Origin: an uncultured Sphingomonadaceae bacterium
Lineage (GTDB): Bacteria > Pseudomonadota > Alphaproteobacteria > Sphingomonadales > Sphingomonadaceae
Assembly: GCA_947503245.1 (NCBI GenBank)
Contig: CANNCV010000001.1
Location: 805,501-869,500 of the forward strand
Direction: 5' to 3'
Length of the DNA: 64,000 nt
The notes beneath the pieces are model-generated. The model had not been told where the DNA came from. It saw only the letters and a list, made by a program, of their open reading frames with translations, and ran no database searches. The translations under genes and the position numbers were made by a program. Numbering within the stretch: the first letter of the stretch is position 1; every line of letters begins with the position of its first letter. Below are positions 8,349-16,107 of this stretch, in pieces.

Positions 8349-8451
8349 GAAAAGTAAAAGCCCGGCGGTCCAAAAGGGGGGAGGGACCGCCGGGCTGGTA
8401 ATTTTGCTGCTCCCAAAGGGTGAGGGAGGAGTTGAGATTGGGAGCAGCAAA
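8349..8451 (-). ncRNA. Candidate CUCCUCCC-loop small RNA (two hairpins plus terminator)
   Basis: Read on the minus strand, two strong hairpins follow each other. The first has a perfect 14-bp stem (8438-8451 with 8403-8416) whose loop contains CTCCTCCC (complement of 8424-8431). The second has a 13-bp GC-rich stem (8384-8396 with 8359-8371), a loop rich in C (CCTCCCCCC), and a tail TTTTACTTTT. The second hairpin plus tail is a good intrinsic terminator on this strand. Hairpin loops exposing CUCCUCCC are the hallmark of alphaproteobacterial small RNAs called cuckoo/CcsR-type, thought to act as anti-Shine-Dalgarno regulators. The 5' end and promoter are not defined. On the plus strand the same hairpins could help end the dioxygenase transcript. 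Confidence 0.6.
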
Positions 8452-8585
8452 CTCGTTACATTAGGCATTTCGTCGGCCGCTCTTATTCGGTTACACCGCC
8501 TTAATTTTTTTCTTAATTTTATTTTTTGCCCGGTTTTGCCGATCTATGGTTGACCTTATCGCCGGTGGACCAGACATTGGCTGCA

Positions 8586-11036
8586 ATGACCATAATTCCC
8601 CTTCAAACGCTTCCTGATGTGTCTCTTCCAGATATTCTGAAAGATTGGTTTTCCCAGCGAGGTTGGCTGCCAAGACGCCATCAGTTAGAGATGCTGTCAG
8701 TCGCAGGGCAAGGCGATCATGCTTTGTTGGTTGCTGACACAGGGGCTGGCAAAACGCTTGCAGGCTTTTTGCCGACACTAGCTGATCTCATTACCGCGTC
8801 AGCCCATGATGGGCTGCACACGCTCTATATATCACCGCTCAAAGCCTTGGCACATGACATTAAGCGCAATCTGGAAACGCCGATTGCCGAAATGGGGCTG
8901 GATATCACTATTGAGACACGCAGCGGTGACACACCATCTGATCGCAAGGCCCGCCAAAGATCACGCCCGCCCAATATTTTGCTGACCACACCGGAATCGC
9001 TAAGTCTATTGATAAGCTATCCGGAAAGCGAAACATTATTTTCTGGTTTGAAGCGCATCATTATCGATGAGGTTCATGCCTTTGCGGTTGGCAAACGCGG
9101 TGATCTTCTGGCGCTCGCCTTGTCGCGCTTACAGGCGATTAACCCCAAAGTTCAGCGCGTGGCTCTCTCGGCCACGGTTGCCGATCCAGATGCTTTTCTC
9201 GGCTGGCTTGCGCCCGATGGTGACTTGGAAAATGTGCAGCTGGTCAAAGGAGAAAGCGGCGCGCCGCCGGATCTGGATATCATGCTGCCAGAGGGACGTG
9301 TGCCATGGTCAGGCCATAGCGGGCATTATGCTATCCCGCAGATTCTGGAGGAAGTGCGGCGCAATAAGCTGACATTGATATTTTGTAATACGCGGTTTTT
9401 GGCTGAGTTTATTTTTCAGGCTATATGGAATGAGAATGAAGACGGACTGCCCATCGGCATTCATCATGGCTCTTTGGCAGTGGAGGCGCGGCGCAAGGTA
9501 GAGGGCGCTATGGCGCGCGGAGAATTGCGGGCATTGGTCGCCACAGCATCGCTTGATTTGGGCGTCGATTGGGGTGATGTGGACTGTGTCATCCAGATGG
9601 GCGCGCCCAAAGGGTCTTCACGGCTTTTGCAGCGTATCGGCCGCGCCAACCACCGGCTGGATGTGTCCAGTAAGGCTTTGCTGGTGCCTGGTAACAGGTT
9701 TGAGTTTCTGGAAGCGCAGGCCGCTTTTGATGCGGTCGCGGCAGGGCAGCGCGATGGCGAGCCTTTCCGTTCTGGCGGGCTGGATGTATTGGCGCAGCAT
9801 ATTATGGCGCGGGCTTGTGCCGGTCCATTTCATGAAGATATATTGTTTGCAGAAATTGTTTCTGCCCAGCCTTATGCGAAACTGACGCGCGATGAATTTC
9901 ATCGTGCCTTAGGCTTTGTGGAAAATGGCGGATATGCGCTGAAAGCCTATGACAAGTTCAAGCGATTGCGGCGCGATGCAGATGGCGTCTGGCATCTGGT
10001 TCATCCGCGTTTTGCGGTCCAACACAGGTTAAATGCCGGCATCATCATAGACGCAGCGATGCTGGATGTGCGCTTCAAAAATGGTCGCAAACTGGGCCGG
10101 GTTGAAGAAAATTTCGCTGCGCAGCTCTCACCTGGAGATACATTTTTCTTTGCGGGTATGAGCCTTGAGGTAGAGCGGATTAAGGACATGGACGTGCTGG
10201 TACGTGCGGCGAAAAAAGCTGCGCAAATACCAAGCTATATGGGGGCGCGCATGCCGCTCACGACCCATTTGTCTGACCGCGTGCGTGAGATGCTGACGGA
10301 CCGTGCAGGTTGGGGGCGTTTTCCTGATGATGTTCGCGAATGGCTTGAGATGCAGGATTGGCGCTCGCATCTGCCGGAACCCGGGCAATTGCTGGTCGAG
10401 ACATTTCCGCATCATGATCGGCATCATATGGTGTGTTACCCTTTTGAAGGCTGGAACGCGCACCAGTCATTGGGCATGTTGCTGACACGGCGGATGGAGG
10501 ATCGCGGGCTGGAGCCGCTGGGCTTTGTCGCCAATGATTATGCGCTGGCAGTCTATGGCCTAAAGCCGATTACTGACCCGGGGCCTTTATTTTCGGCCGA
10601 TATACTGGCCGATGAATTTACCGACTGGGTGCAGCGCAGCTATTTGCTGAAACGTGCTTTTCGCGAAGTTGCCGTGATTAGCGGATTGGTTGAGCGACAG
10701 CATCCTGGCAAGCGCAAGACCGGCAAGCAGGTAACATTTTCAACCGACCTGATTTTTGATGTGCTGCAAAAATATGAGCCTGAGCACATTCTCATGCAGG
10801 CCGCATGGGCCGATGCGCGGGCACGCATGACCGATGTCGGCAGATTGGGCGATTTGATGGATCGCGCTCAGGACAGCATCATCCATATTGATCTTGACCG
10901 TGTCAGCCCATTGGCCGTGCCCGTTTTGGCTATGATTGGCCGAGAAGCAGTGCCTCAAGGCGCAGCTGATGATAGCCTGTTATTGGAGGCGGAGAGTCTG
11001 GCAGCAGCAGCTATGCGCAGTGATGATATCGAGTGA
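8586..11036 (+). CDS. Ligase-associated DEXH-box DNA helicase (Lhr-like)
   Basis: About 816 residues. N-terminal helicase core with Walker A ADTGAGKT, LKALAHD, TTPESLSLL, DEVHAF (DEXH box), SATVADP, and the C-terminal motif VI QRIGRANHR. It is followed by the winged-helix and Lhr-core regions typical of 'ligase-associated DNA damage response' helicases. Family knowledge: these are encoded with an ATP-dependent DNA ligase, an exonuclease and the phosphoesterase PdeM in a repair cluster. Here PdeM is about 6 kb away and no ligase or exonuclease is nearby. The frame opens at 8526, but the ATG at 8586 starts where homology would begin (LPDILKDWFSQRGW). Confidence 0.9.
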   Translation: MTIIPLQTLPDVSLPDILKDWFSQRGWLPRRHQLEMLSVAGQGDHALLVADTGAGKTLAGFLPTLADLITASAHDGLHTLYISPLKALAHDIKRNLETPIAEMGLDITIETRSGDTPSDRKARQRSRPPNILLTTPESLSLLISYPESETLFSGLKRIIIDEVHAFAVGKRGDLLALALSRLQAINPKVQRVALSATVADPDAFLGWLAPDGDLENVQLVKGESGAPPDLDIMLPEGRVPWSGHSGHYAIPQILEEVRRNKLTLIFCNTRFLAEFIFQAIWNENEDGLPIGIHHGSLAVEARRKVEGAMARGELRALVATASLDLGVDWGDVDCVIQMGAPKGSSRLLQRIGRANHRLDVSSKALLVPGNRFEFLEAQAAFDAVAAGQRDGEPFRSGGLDVLAQHIMARACAGPFHEDILFAEIVSAQPYAKLTRDEFHRALGFVENGGYALKAYDKFKRLRRDADGVWHLVHPRFAVQHRLNAGIIIDAAMLDVRFKNGRKLGRVEENFAAQLSPGDTFFFAGMSLEVERIKDMDVLVRAAKKAAQIPSYMGARMPLTTHLSDRVREMLTDRAGWGRFPDDVREWLEMQDWRSHLPEPGQLLVETFPHHDRHHMVCYPFEGWNAHQSLGMLLTRRMEDRGLEPLGFVANDYALAVYGLKPITDPGPLFSADILADEFTDWVQRSYLLKRAFREVAVISGLVERQHPGKRKTGKQVTFSTDLIFDVLQKYEPEHILMQAAWADARARMTDVGRLGDLMDRAQDSIIHIDLDRVSPLAVPVLAMIGREAVPQGAADDSLLLEAESLAAAAMRSDDIE

Positions 11037-11114
11037 TCAAGCGCAAAAACATGGCCGATCACAGACAATAAAAGAAAAATTATAATGCAAAAACAGTGAT
11101 TTATATATTTTCCT

Positions 11115-11157
11115 ACAATTGTGCCTTGAAAAATTGTTTAGAGCACTAATATTTAGT
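11115..11157. promoter_or_regulatory. Two palindromes upstream of the MarR gene (candidate operators)
   Basis: Two inverted repeats lie in the 126-bp gap before the MarR gene. ACAATT-N11-AATTGT spans 11115-11137. ACTAA-TAT-TTAGT spans 11145-11157, only 6 bases before the first possible start codon. MarR proteins are dimers that usually bind palindromes in their own promoters, so autoregulation is the simplest reading. This is inference from position and symmetry only. Confidence 0.45.
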
Positions 11158-11162
11158 AGGCA

Positions 11163-11774
11163 ATGACAATTGATAAACATAATTTCTTCGTTAATAATGA
11201 AACTGGAAAGCACGCACGTGTTGCGAATATATTTATGACTGACTTGCAAAACCATATTGATGCTCAAATCGAAAAGGTGACGAGCAAAGACCCGGATCAA
11301 GACGTTGAGGCGCAGGATGTCCTGTTCGTCTTACGACAGATTATCCACGCGACGGACAAGCAATCGCGCAATATGGTGGGCAAAATCGGCATAACTGGCC
11401 CGCAATACGCACTTTTGAGCGCTATTCGTGACTTGGGTGAAGTGACAACGCGTCAACTTTCAAACCATGTCAGCCTTACACAAGCGACAGTGACCACGAT
11501 TTTGGACCGCCTACAGGCCCGCGGACTGATCGAGCGTTATCGTAGTGAAAAGGACCGCAGGATTGTCCATTCACGGCTGAGTGGCGACAGTGAGGCTTTG
11601 CTAGAACAGGCGCCAAGCCTTATGCAGACGCAATTTAGTGAACGTTTTGCCGCGCTCTCCAAGGCGCAACAGCAACAGATTTTCAACAGCTTTGCCGATG
11701 TGGCAAAGATGATGGGAGCGGAAAAAGAGGAGCCATCTTCCGTACTGATTACTCCCGAGGAGCCGAAAATCTGA
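11163..11774 (+). CDS. MarR-family transcriptional regulator
   Basis: 203 residues from the first ATG (an ATG at 11235 giving 179 residues is also possible). The winged-helix core is about 60-160, with ITGPQYALLSAIRDLGEVTTRQLS, the recognition helix region SLTQATVTTILDRLQARGLIER and the wing SEKDRRIVHSRLS. The N-terminus and the Glu/Pro-rich C-terminus are extensions outside the domain. MarR proteins are dimeric repressors or activators that respond to small phenolic ligands or oxidants. Dps lies 119 bp downstream on the same strand, which makes oxidative-stress control of Dps an attractive but unproven role. Confidence 0.88.
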   Translation: MTIDKHNFFVNNETGKHARVANIFMTDLQNHIDAQIEKVTSKDPDQDVEAQDVLFVLRQIIHATDKQSRNMVGKIGITGPQYALLSAIRDLGEVTTRQLSNHVSLTQATVTTILDRLQARGLIERYRSEKDRRIVHSRLSGDSEALLEQAPSLMQTQFSERFAALSKAQQQQIFNSFADVAKMMGAEKEEPSSVLITPEEPKI

Positions 11775-11892
11775 CCGTTAAGATCGGTCATTATTAAACA
11801 GCTCACCCCATTTTTGAAAATATTTTAACGGCTTCGGCGCCGCGACTATGCGCGCGAATATTGCCTTGAGGCCATTACCAAAGGATAAATTT

Positions 11893-12399
11893 ATGACAGT
11901 AACAGCATTAAATGTACGTAACGAGAAACTCCAAACCAAAACGGGTATGACCGAAAATCAGCGTAAAGCGATTTCGCAAAAGCTGACCAAAGCCCTGTCA
12001 TCCACCTATGTGCTCTATCACAAGACGCAGGCATTTCACTGGAATGTGACCGGTCCGATGTTCTACTCAGTGCACAAAATGACCGAGGCGCAATATGAAA
12101 ACTTGGCCGAGGCGATTGATGACTTGGCAGAGCGCATCCGTACGCTAGGCAGCGCCGCACCAATGGGTCTTAGCCAATATATTGAGCATAGTGTCGTCAC
12201 TGATGCGCAGGACTTCCCGGCAACCGGCGAAATGCTAACAATGCTGGCCGATGACAACCAACGCGTCGCCTCATTGTTGCGTGATGCCGTAGAAACAGCG
12301 GAACAGGCCAGTGACGTATTTACCGCGGATATGTTGACAGCACGTATTGGTGCCCATGAGGAAGCAGCATGGATGTTGACTGCAACAGCGGCAAACTAG
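11893..12399 (+). CDS. dps: Dps-family DNA-binding ferritin-like protein
   Basis: 168 residues. Dodecameric iron-storage protein that oxidises Fe(II) with peroxide and protects DNA during starvation. The ferroxidase signature is visible as YHKTQAFHWNVTGPMF with the following EAIDDLAERIRTLG helix carrying the acidic ligands. The frame extends upstream to 11848, but AAGGA sits eight bases before the ATG at 11893. A short polar N-terminus with Lys/Arg could contact DNA. It follows a MarR gene and is followed by a 50-residue membrane peptide gene on the same strand. Confidence 0.93.
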   Translation: MTVTALNVRNEKLQTKTGMTENQRKAISQKLTKALSSTYVLYHKTQAFHWNVTGPMFYSVHKMTEAQYENLAEAIDDLAERIRTLGSAAPMGLSQYIEHSVVTDAQDFPATGEMLTMLADDNQRVASLLRDAVETAEQASDVFTADMLTARIGAHEEAAWMLTATAAN

Positions 12400-12470
12400 T
12401 CTGACGCACGAAAACGGGCGCGCCGAGGCGCAATCAGATTATTCACAATCAGATAATTAAGGACCAAAAT

Positions 12471-12623
12471 ATGGTAACGCAAACAACAACAATGCAAGAT
12501 AAACCAACCGATGATGCTCGCCAGGGTTATATTACCCGGCAGATGCGCCCGATATTATACATATCAATCGCATTGACCATATCCGGTCTGGCACTGGTGG
12601 CACTGTTCTCAGATGTTATCTAG
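12471..12623 (+). CDS. 50-residue single-pass membrane peptide
   Basis: Short gene starting ATG GTA ACG, preceded by AAGGA (12459-12463) eight bases upstream, and ending in TAG directly before an intrinsic terminator. The product has a polar Thr/Gln/Asp-rich N-terminus of about 25 residues and one hydrophobic segment (ILYISIALTISGLALVALF). It lies 71 bp after dps. The combination of ribosome-binding site, sensible hydrophobic segment and terminator argues that it is real. No family is recognised; a stress-induced small membrane protein is possible. Confidence 0.6.
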   Translation: MVTQTTTMQDKPTDDARQGYITRQMRPILYISIALTISGLALVALFSDVI

Positions 12624-12643
12624 GTCCTGATGATTGTAGCAAA

Positions 12644-12680
12644 CTGGCCAGCCGCCCTTTTCGGGCAGCTGGTCTTTTTT
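12644..12680 (+). terminator. Intrinsic terminator after Dps/small peptide unit
   Basis: CCAGCCGCCC pairs with GGGCAGCTGG (one internal mismatch, TTTT loop plus flanking bases) and is followed by TTTTTT on the plus strand. It begins about 20 bases after the stop codon of the 50-residue peptide gene, so it probably ends the dps-region transcript. Confidence 0.75.
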
Positions 12681-12782
12681 GCGTTTTGGCGCGGTATATT
12701 CACATGATCATCGATATTGTTCCGCAGCCGCAAATATTGCCAATTTACATCTGCTCTGGTAATGATGTTGCCGGAGATAATA

Positions 12783-13814
12783 ATGAAAAAACCCACGCAA
12801 TTCGCCTTATTGCTGGCTGCGGCATCTTTGCTGCCTAGCGCAGCCACTGCAAACGACGCTAAGAATGCAGCAGTTACAAGCTCAGAGGCTTCTAATATAG
12901 CGGCCCCACCGTCTGATGGCACTATCATTGCCGAGGTGACGGACGAAACACAGGCCGCAAAAGGCGCAGACATTGTCGAGGTGATTGTTGATCCGGTGTA
13001 CCGCATGACGGTGCCGGTCAATATTGATGGTGCAGGGCCCTATAATTTTCTGATTGATACAGGTTCGGAGCGGACGGTCATTTCCTCTTCTCTAGCAGGC
13101 CAGCTTGATCTGGAATTTGTGGAGCGGGCTTTGATCCAAAGCGTTGCCGGCAATAAAGTGGTAGACACGGCCTATATTCCTGATCTCTCACTCGGCCGAC
13201 AAAGCTATGGCGGATTGATTGCGCCATTGCTTAAAGCGGAAGATATTGGCGCAGAGGGTATTGTCGGGCTGGATGGGCTGCAGGGCCAGCGAATTTTGTT
13301 CGATTTTCGCGTCAACCAAATTGCGATTGAGGATGTCGCAACATCGTCCAATAAGGGCTATGAAATTGTCGTGACCGGGCGGCGCCGCTCTGGCCAGTTG
13401 ATCCTGACTAATGCCACAATATCGGGCATTCCTGTTACAGTGGTGATTGATACCGGCGCACAGACCAGCATTGGCAACCGCGCGCTGCAACGCAAATTGC
13501 GCAGCCGCCGCGCCAAGGGGCTGGGCGACCCGACTGAGCTGACCGCGGTGACTGGCCAGACGATTAACGCTGATCTGGGCATCGCATCCGATTTTCAGGT
13601 CGGCCGCGCCCGCTTCTCACAAATCGGCATAGCCTTTGCGGACTCACCAACCTTCAAATCCTTGGGGTTGGACAGAAAGCCAGCGCTGTTTCTGGGCATG
13701 AGCGCACTGCGCAAATTTGATCGCGTAGCCATAGATTTTAAGGCACGCCGCGTCTTGTTTGACCTACCCAGCCACGCCCCGCGCATAGCAGCAGAACACC
13801 GCATAGCGTTTTAA
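12783..13814 (+). CDS. Exported retropepsin-like aspartic protease with two DTG motifs
   Basis: 343 residues with an N-terminal signal peptide (KKPTQFALLLAAASLLPSAATA). Two retropepsin-like half-domains follow: the first carries FLIDTGSERTVIS (about 90), the second VVIDTGAQTSIGN (about 225). Each has the catalytic Asp-Thr-Gly and a later Gly/hydrophobic strand (IVGLDGL; FLGMSAL). Bacterial proteins of this class act in the periplasm, but their substrates are mostly unknown. The in-frame upstream extension to 12717 lacks sense; the ATG at 12783 follows GGAGATAAT. The gene converges on the membrane TPR gene, with only 8 bp between the stop codons. Confidence 0.85.
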   Translation: MKKPTQFALLLAAASLLPSAATANDAKNAAVTSSEASNIAAPPSDGTIIAEVTDETQAAKGADIVEVIVDPVYRMTVPVNIDGAGPYNFLIDTGSERTVISSSLAGQLDLEFVERALIQSVAGNKVVDTAYIPDLSLGRQSYGGLIAPLLKAEDIGAEGIVGLDGLQGQRILFDFRVNQIAIEDVATSSNKGYEIVVTGRRRSGQLILTNATISGIPVTVVIDTGAQTSIGNRALQRKLRSRRAKGLGDPTELTAVTGQTINADLGIASDFQVGRARFSQIGIAFADSPTFKSLGLDRKPALFLGMSALRKFDRVAIDFKARRVLFDLPSHAPRIAAEHRIAF

Positions 13815-13822
13815 TCTAGAGC

Positions 13823-15349
13823 CTAGGCCGTAACGCCCGACACATCTCCCCCATCACGCAGTGCAGCGAGTTGGGACTCAACTGCTTGTAATGCCCTTAT
13901 GGCTTTGTCAAAATTGTAAGGCATATTGGACGAGTCAAAAACGGTCAGTGCCGCTCGAAAACATGTCGCGGCTTGCTCCAGAGACGTTATTTTATCCGTC
14001 GCAATATCATGTAAATCCGCAATCCTCACATATGCAATGCCCAGATTATTTTGCGTCATGGCCCAATCGGCCGGCATGGCGTCTTCAGTGTATATCTCTA
14101 ACGCGGCGCGATAGGCCTTAACAGCATCTTGCAGGAGTTGCAGGCCTTTCTCCTCGCTGCGGCTGCCTTGTTCTTGCAAGGCATTGCCCAGATTATTTTG
14201 TGTCATGGCCCAATCATCGGGCATGGTGTCTTTGGTGCGTATCTCTAATGCAGCGCGATAGGCTTTAACTGCGTCTTGCAAGAGTTTCAGGCCTTTCTCC
14301 CCGCTACTGCGTTCACCTTGTTCTGCTAAAACAGTGCCCAGATCATTTTGGCACATGGCACGCTCTTCGGGGTCATCAGTCATCTTAATATTATGGCGCG
14401 CTACAGCAATCGCCAAATCCATTTCCAAACGCAGTCCGCGATTGAGCGCCAATTCATACCAGTTTCTCATTTCGGACCGTAAATCATCCAGTGACGGTGC
14501 CCCGCCGGATTGCAATGCCAGTTTTTGCAGCACCCAATGCAAAGCGCCATCAACATCCAAATCGAGCAATGCCGTTTGAATATTGGTGTCCACCACTTTT
14601 TCTTTTGCGGCGGCCAGTTCCTGTTGCTGCGCTTTCAATTGTTCAAATGCCGCAGCGCCTTTGGTGCGTGCGCCCGCAATATCTTCATCATCAATCGCAG
14701 TGAAAATTTCCGCAATAACTTGGTCAATCAAACCACCAAAATTGGTGCCCTGTTTGCCCTCTGCCTCCAATTGTTTCAACCGGTCCAATGCGCCTTGCAA
14801 ATAATCCGCTGCACTCGCCGGGTCACTGACTTTGCTCGCCACAAGCTCGGCCAAGTTGATTAAGCGTTCATTGCTAGCCCCCAAATCCGCCGCCAATTGC
14901 TGATTTTGTGCGATCAGATAATCCGCAAGATTAGAGACGCCTTCTTTAATATCTCTGCGCTCTGCCTTGGCTTCTTCCTCGCGCTGATCTGCCGCTTCAC
15001 GGTCAGCCCAGCGCTGCTCATCGGCTTGATCAAATCGTCTAATTGTGGTCTGTCCTTGTTGCAGGCCTTCTGCTCGCGTCTTTTCGCCATCCGTCTCAAC
15101 AATATCCTTAACTTCACCCTTGGTGAGTGCGGTCACGGCTTGATAAGCAGACAGCGCGCCTAGGCCCAAAGCAATTAAAGCGCCGATGGATGCCAATGGG
15201 TCATGGAAGTTAACCAGCCAGACCAATACGTCATAACTACTGGGCGGCGGGTTTTTGGGTGCGTAACTTTCCACGGCCTTTTGATAACTGCCAAAACCAG
15301 CGCCAGTGGTTATCAGCGTGCCGATAAGAATGTTTGTAATTTTGCCCAA
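13823..15349 (-). CDS. Membrane-anchored coiled-coil TPR protein
   Basis: 508 residues. Two probable N-terminal membrane segments (about 5-22 and 55-75) are followed by a long charged, Gln/Glu/Ala-rich coiled coil (about 85-260). The C-terminal TPR array (about 320-460) is made of near-identical units with LLQDAVKAYRAALEI, DWAMTQNNLG and EQGxRS. The two best units are about 44 residues apart and well conserved, implying recent expansion. No catalytic domain is present. TPR units of this type occur in scaffold and signalling proteins. It resembles in plan the protein at 38729-40132 (TM, coiled coil, TPR). Function unknown. Confidence 0.75.
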   Translation of the reverse strand: MGKITNILIGTLITTGAGFGSYQKAVESYAPKNPPPSSYDVLVWLVNFHDPLASIGALIALGLGALSAYQAVTALTKGEVKDIVETDGEKTRAEGLQQGQTTIRRFDQADEQRWADREAADQREEEAKAERRDIKEGVSNLADYLIAQNQQLAADLGASNERLINLAELVASKVSDPASAADYLQGALDRLKQLEAEGKQGTNFGGLIDQVIAEIFTAIDDEDIAGARTKGAAAFEQLKAQQQELAAAKEKVVDTNIQTALLDLDVDGALHWVLQKLALQSGGAPSLDDLRSEMRNWYELALNRGLRLEMDLAIAVARHNIKMTDDPEERAMCQNDLGTVLAEQGERSSGEKGLKLLQDAVKAYRAALEIRTKDTMPDDWAMTQNNLGNALQEQGSRSEEKGLQLLQDAVKAYRAALEIYTEDAMPADWAMTQNNLGIAYVRIADLHDIATDKITSLEQAATCFRAALTVFDSSNMPYNFDKAIRALQAVESQLAALRDGGDVSGVTA

Positions 15350-15403
15350 AACAATCTCCCCCTACACATCAATATAGGAAGAAATCACCGGAAATAAAGC
15401 GCT

Positions 15404-16096
15404 CTATTTCATGGCCTTGGGGAAAGTAATGGGGGTATCATTGTCTTGCCATGGCTGTTCTTTTTGCATGGCGGCGGTGAATAATGGGCTGCTTAGATGC
15501 GTTGATAGCCATCCCTGTACATGCGGCAGGGGCAGGGCATCGAACCAGCGGCGATCATGATTGGCAAATTGGCGGATGAACGGGAAGATGGCGATATCGG
15601 CAAAGCTGCGGCCTGCGCCGAATAGCTGGCTTTGTTCTGGCGGCAGATCATGGCTGGCCAGCTGTGTCTGTAATGTTTCCAGAAACGCCAGGCCCGCCGC
15701 GCGGTGGGTCAGCGGGTCCACGCCTGCGCCCGCATTTTCATGCGCATAGCGGGTGTGATATTTATAACGGTCCAGATCGCGCTTAAACGGCCCGTCGCAC
15801 TGAGCAATCAGCTCTGCTGTGGCGGCTGAATGTTCATTATTTTGCCAGTTTTCAGGATCATGCTGCGCCAATGTCCATCGCATAATGGTTAGGCTTTCCT
15901 CCAGCACTTGCCCATCGTTCAGCGCCAGCACCGGCACGGTGGCTTTGGCGCTGGCGGCGATCATCGCGGCGGGTTTGTTCGATAGCTTAACCTCTCGCAA
16001 TGTGACGCTTTGCCCGCTGATGATCAGCGCCATACGTGCGCGCATGGCATAGGGGCAGCGGCGGAAAGAATATAATATAGGGCGGTTATCGGTCAT
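15404..16096 (-). CDS. Glutathione S-transferase family protein
   Basis: 230 residues. An N-terminal thioredoxin-like domain (about 5-80) contains FRRCPYAMRARMAL, with Cys in the position of the active residue, and the conserved cis-Pro region KATVPVLALNDG followed by LEESLTIMRW (glutathione-binding Glu-Ser). The C-terminal helical domain (about 95-215) has FADIAIFPFIRQF. The Cys-type active site suggests thiol transferase or glutaredoxin-2-like chemistry rather than classical conjugation. Twelve bases separate it from trhO upstream on the same strand, so they probably share a transcript. Confidence 0.85.
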   Translation of the reverse strand: MTDNRPILYSFRRCPYAMRARMALIISGQSVTLREVKLSNKPAAMIAASAKATVPVLALNDGQVLEESLTIMRWTLAQHDPENWQNNEHSAATAELIAQCDGPFKRDLDRYKYHTRYAHENAGAGVDPLTHRAAGLAFLETLQTQLASHDLPPEQSQLFGAGRSFADIAIFPFIRQFANHDRRWFDALPLPHVQGWLSTHLSSPLFTAAMQKEQPWQDNDTPITFPKAMK

Positions 16097-16107
16097 CGCT
16101 GTGTGGC

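Noticed and set aside
8491-8778. 95-residue minus-strand frame overlapping the helicase gene start
   Set aside because: It is antisense to the helicase N-terminus and to the candidate small RNA's upstream region; no ribosome-binding site or recognisable domain.
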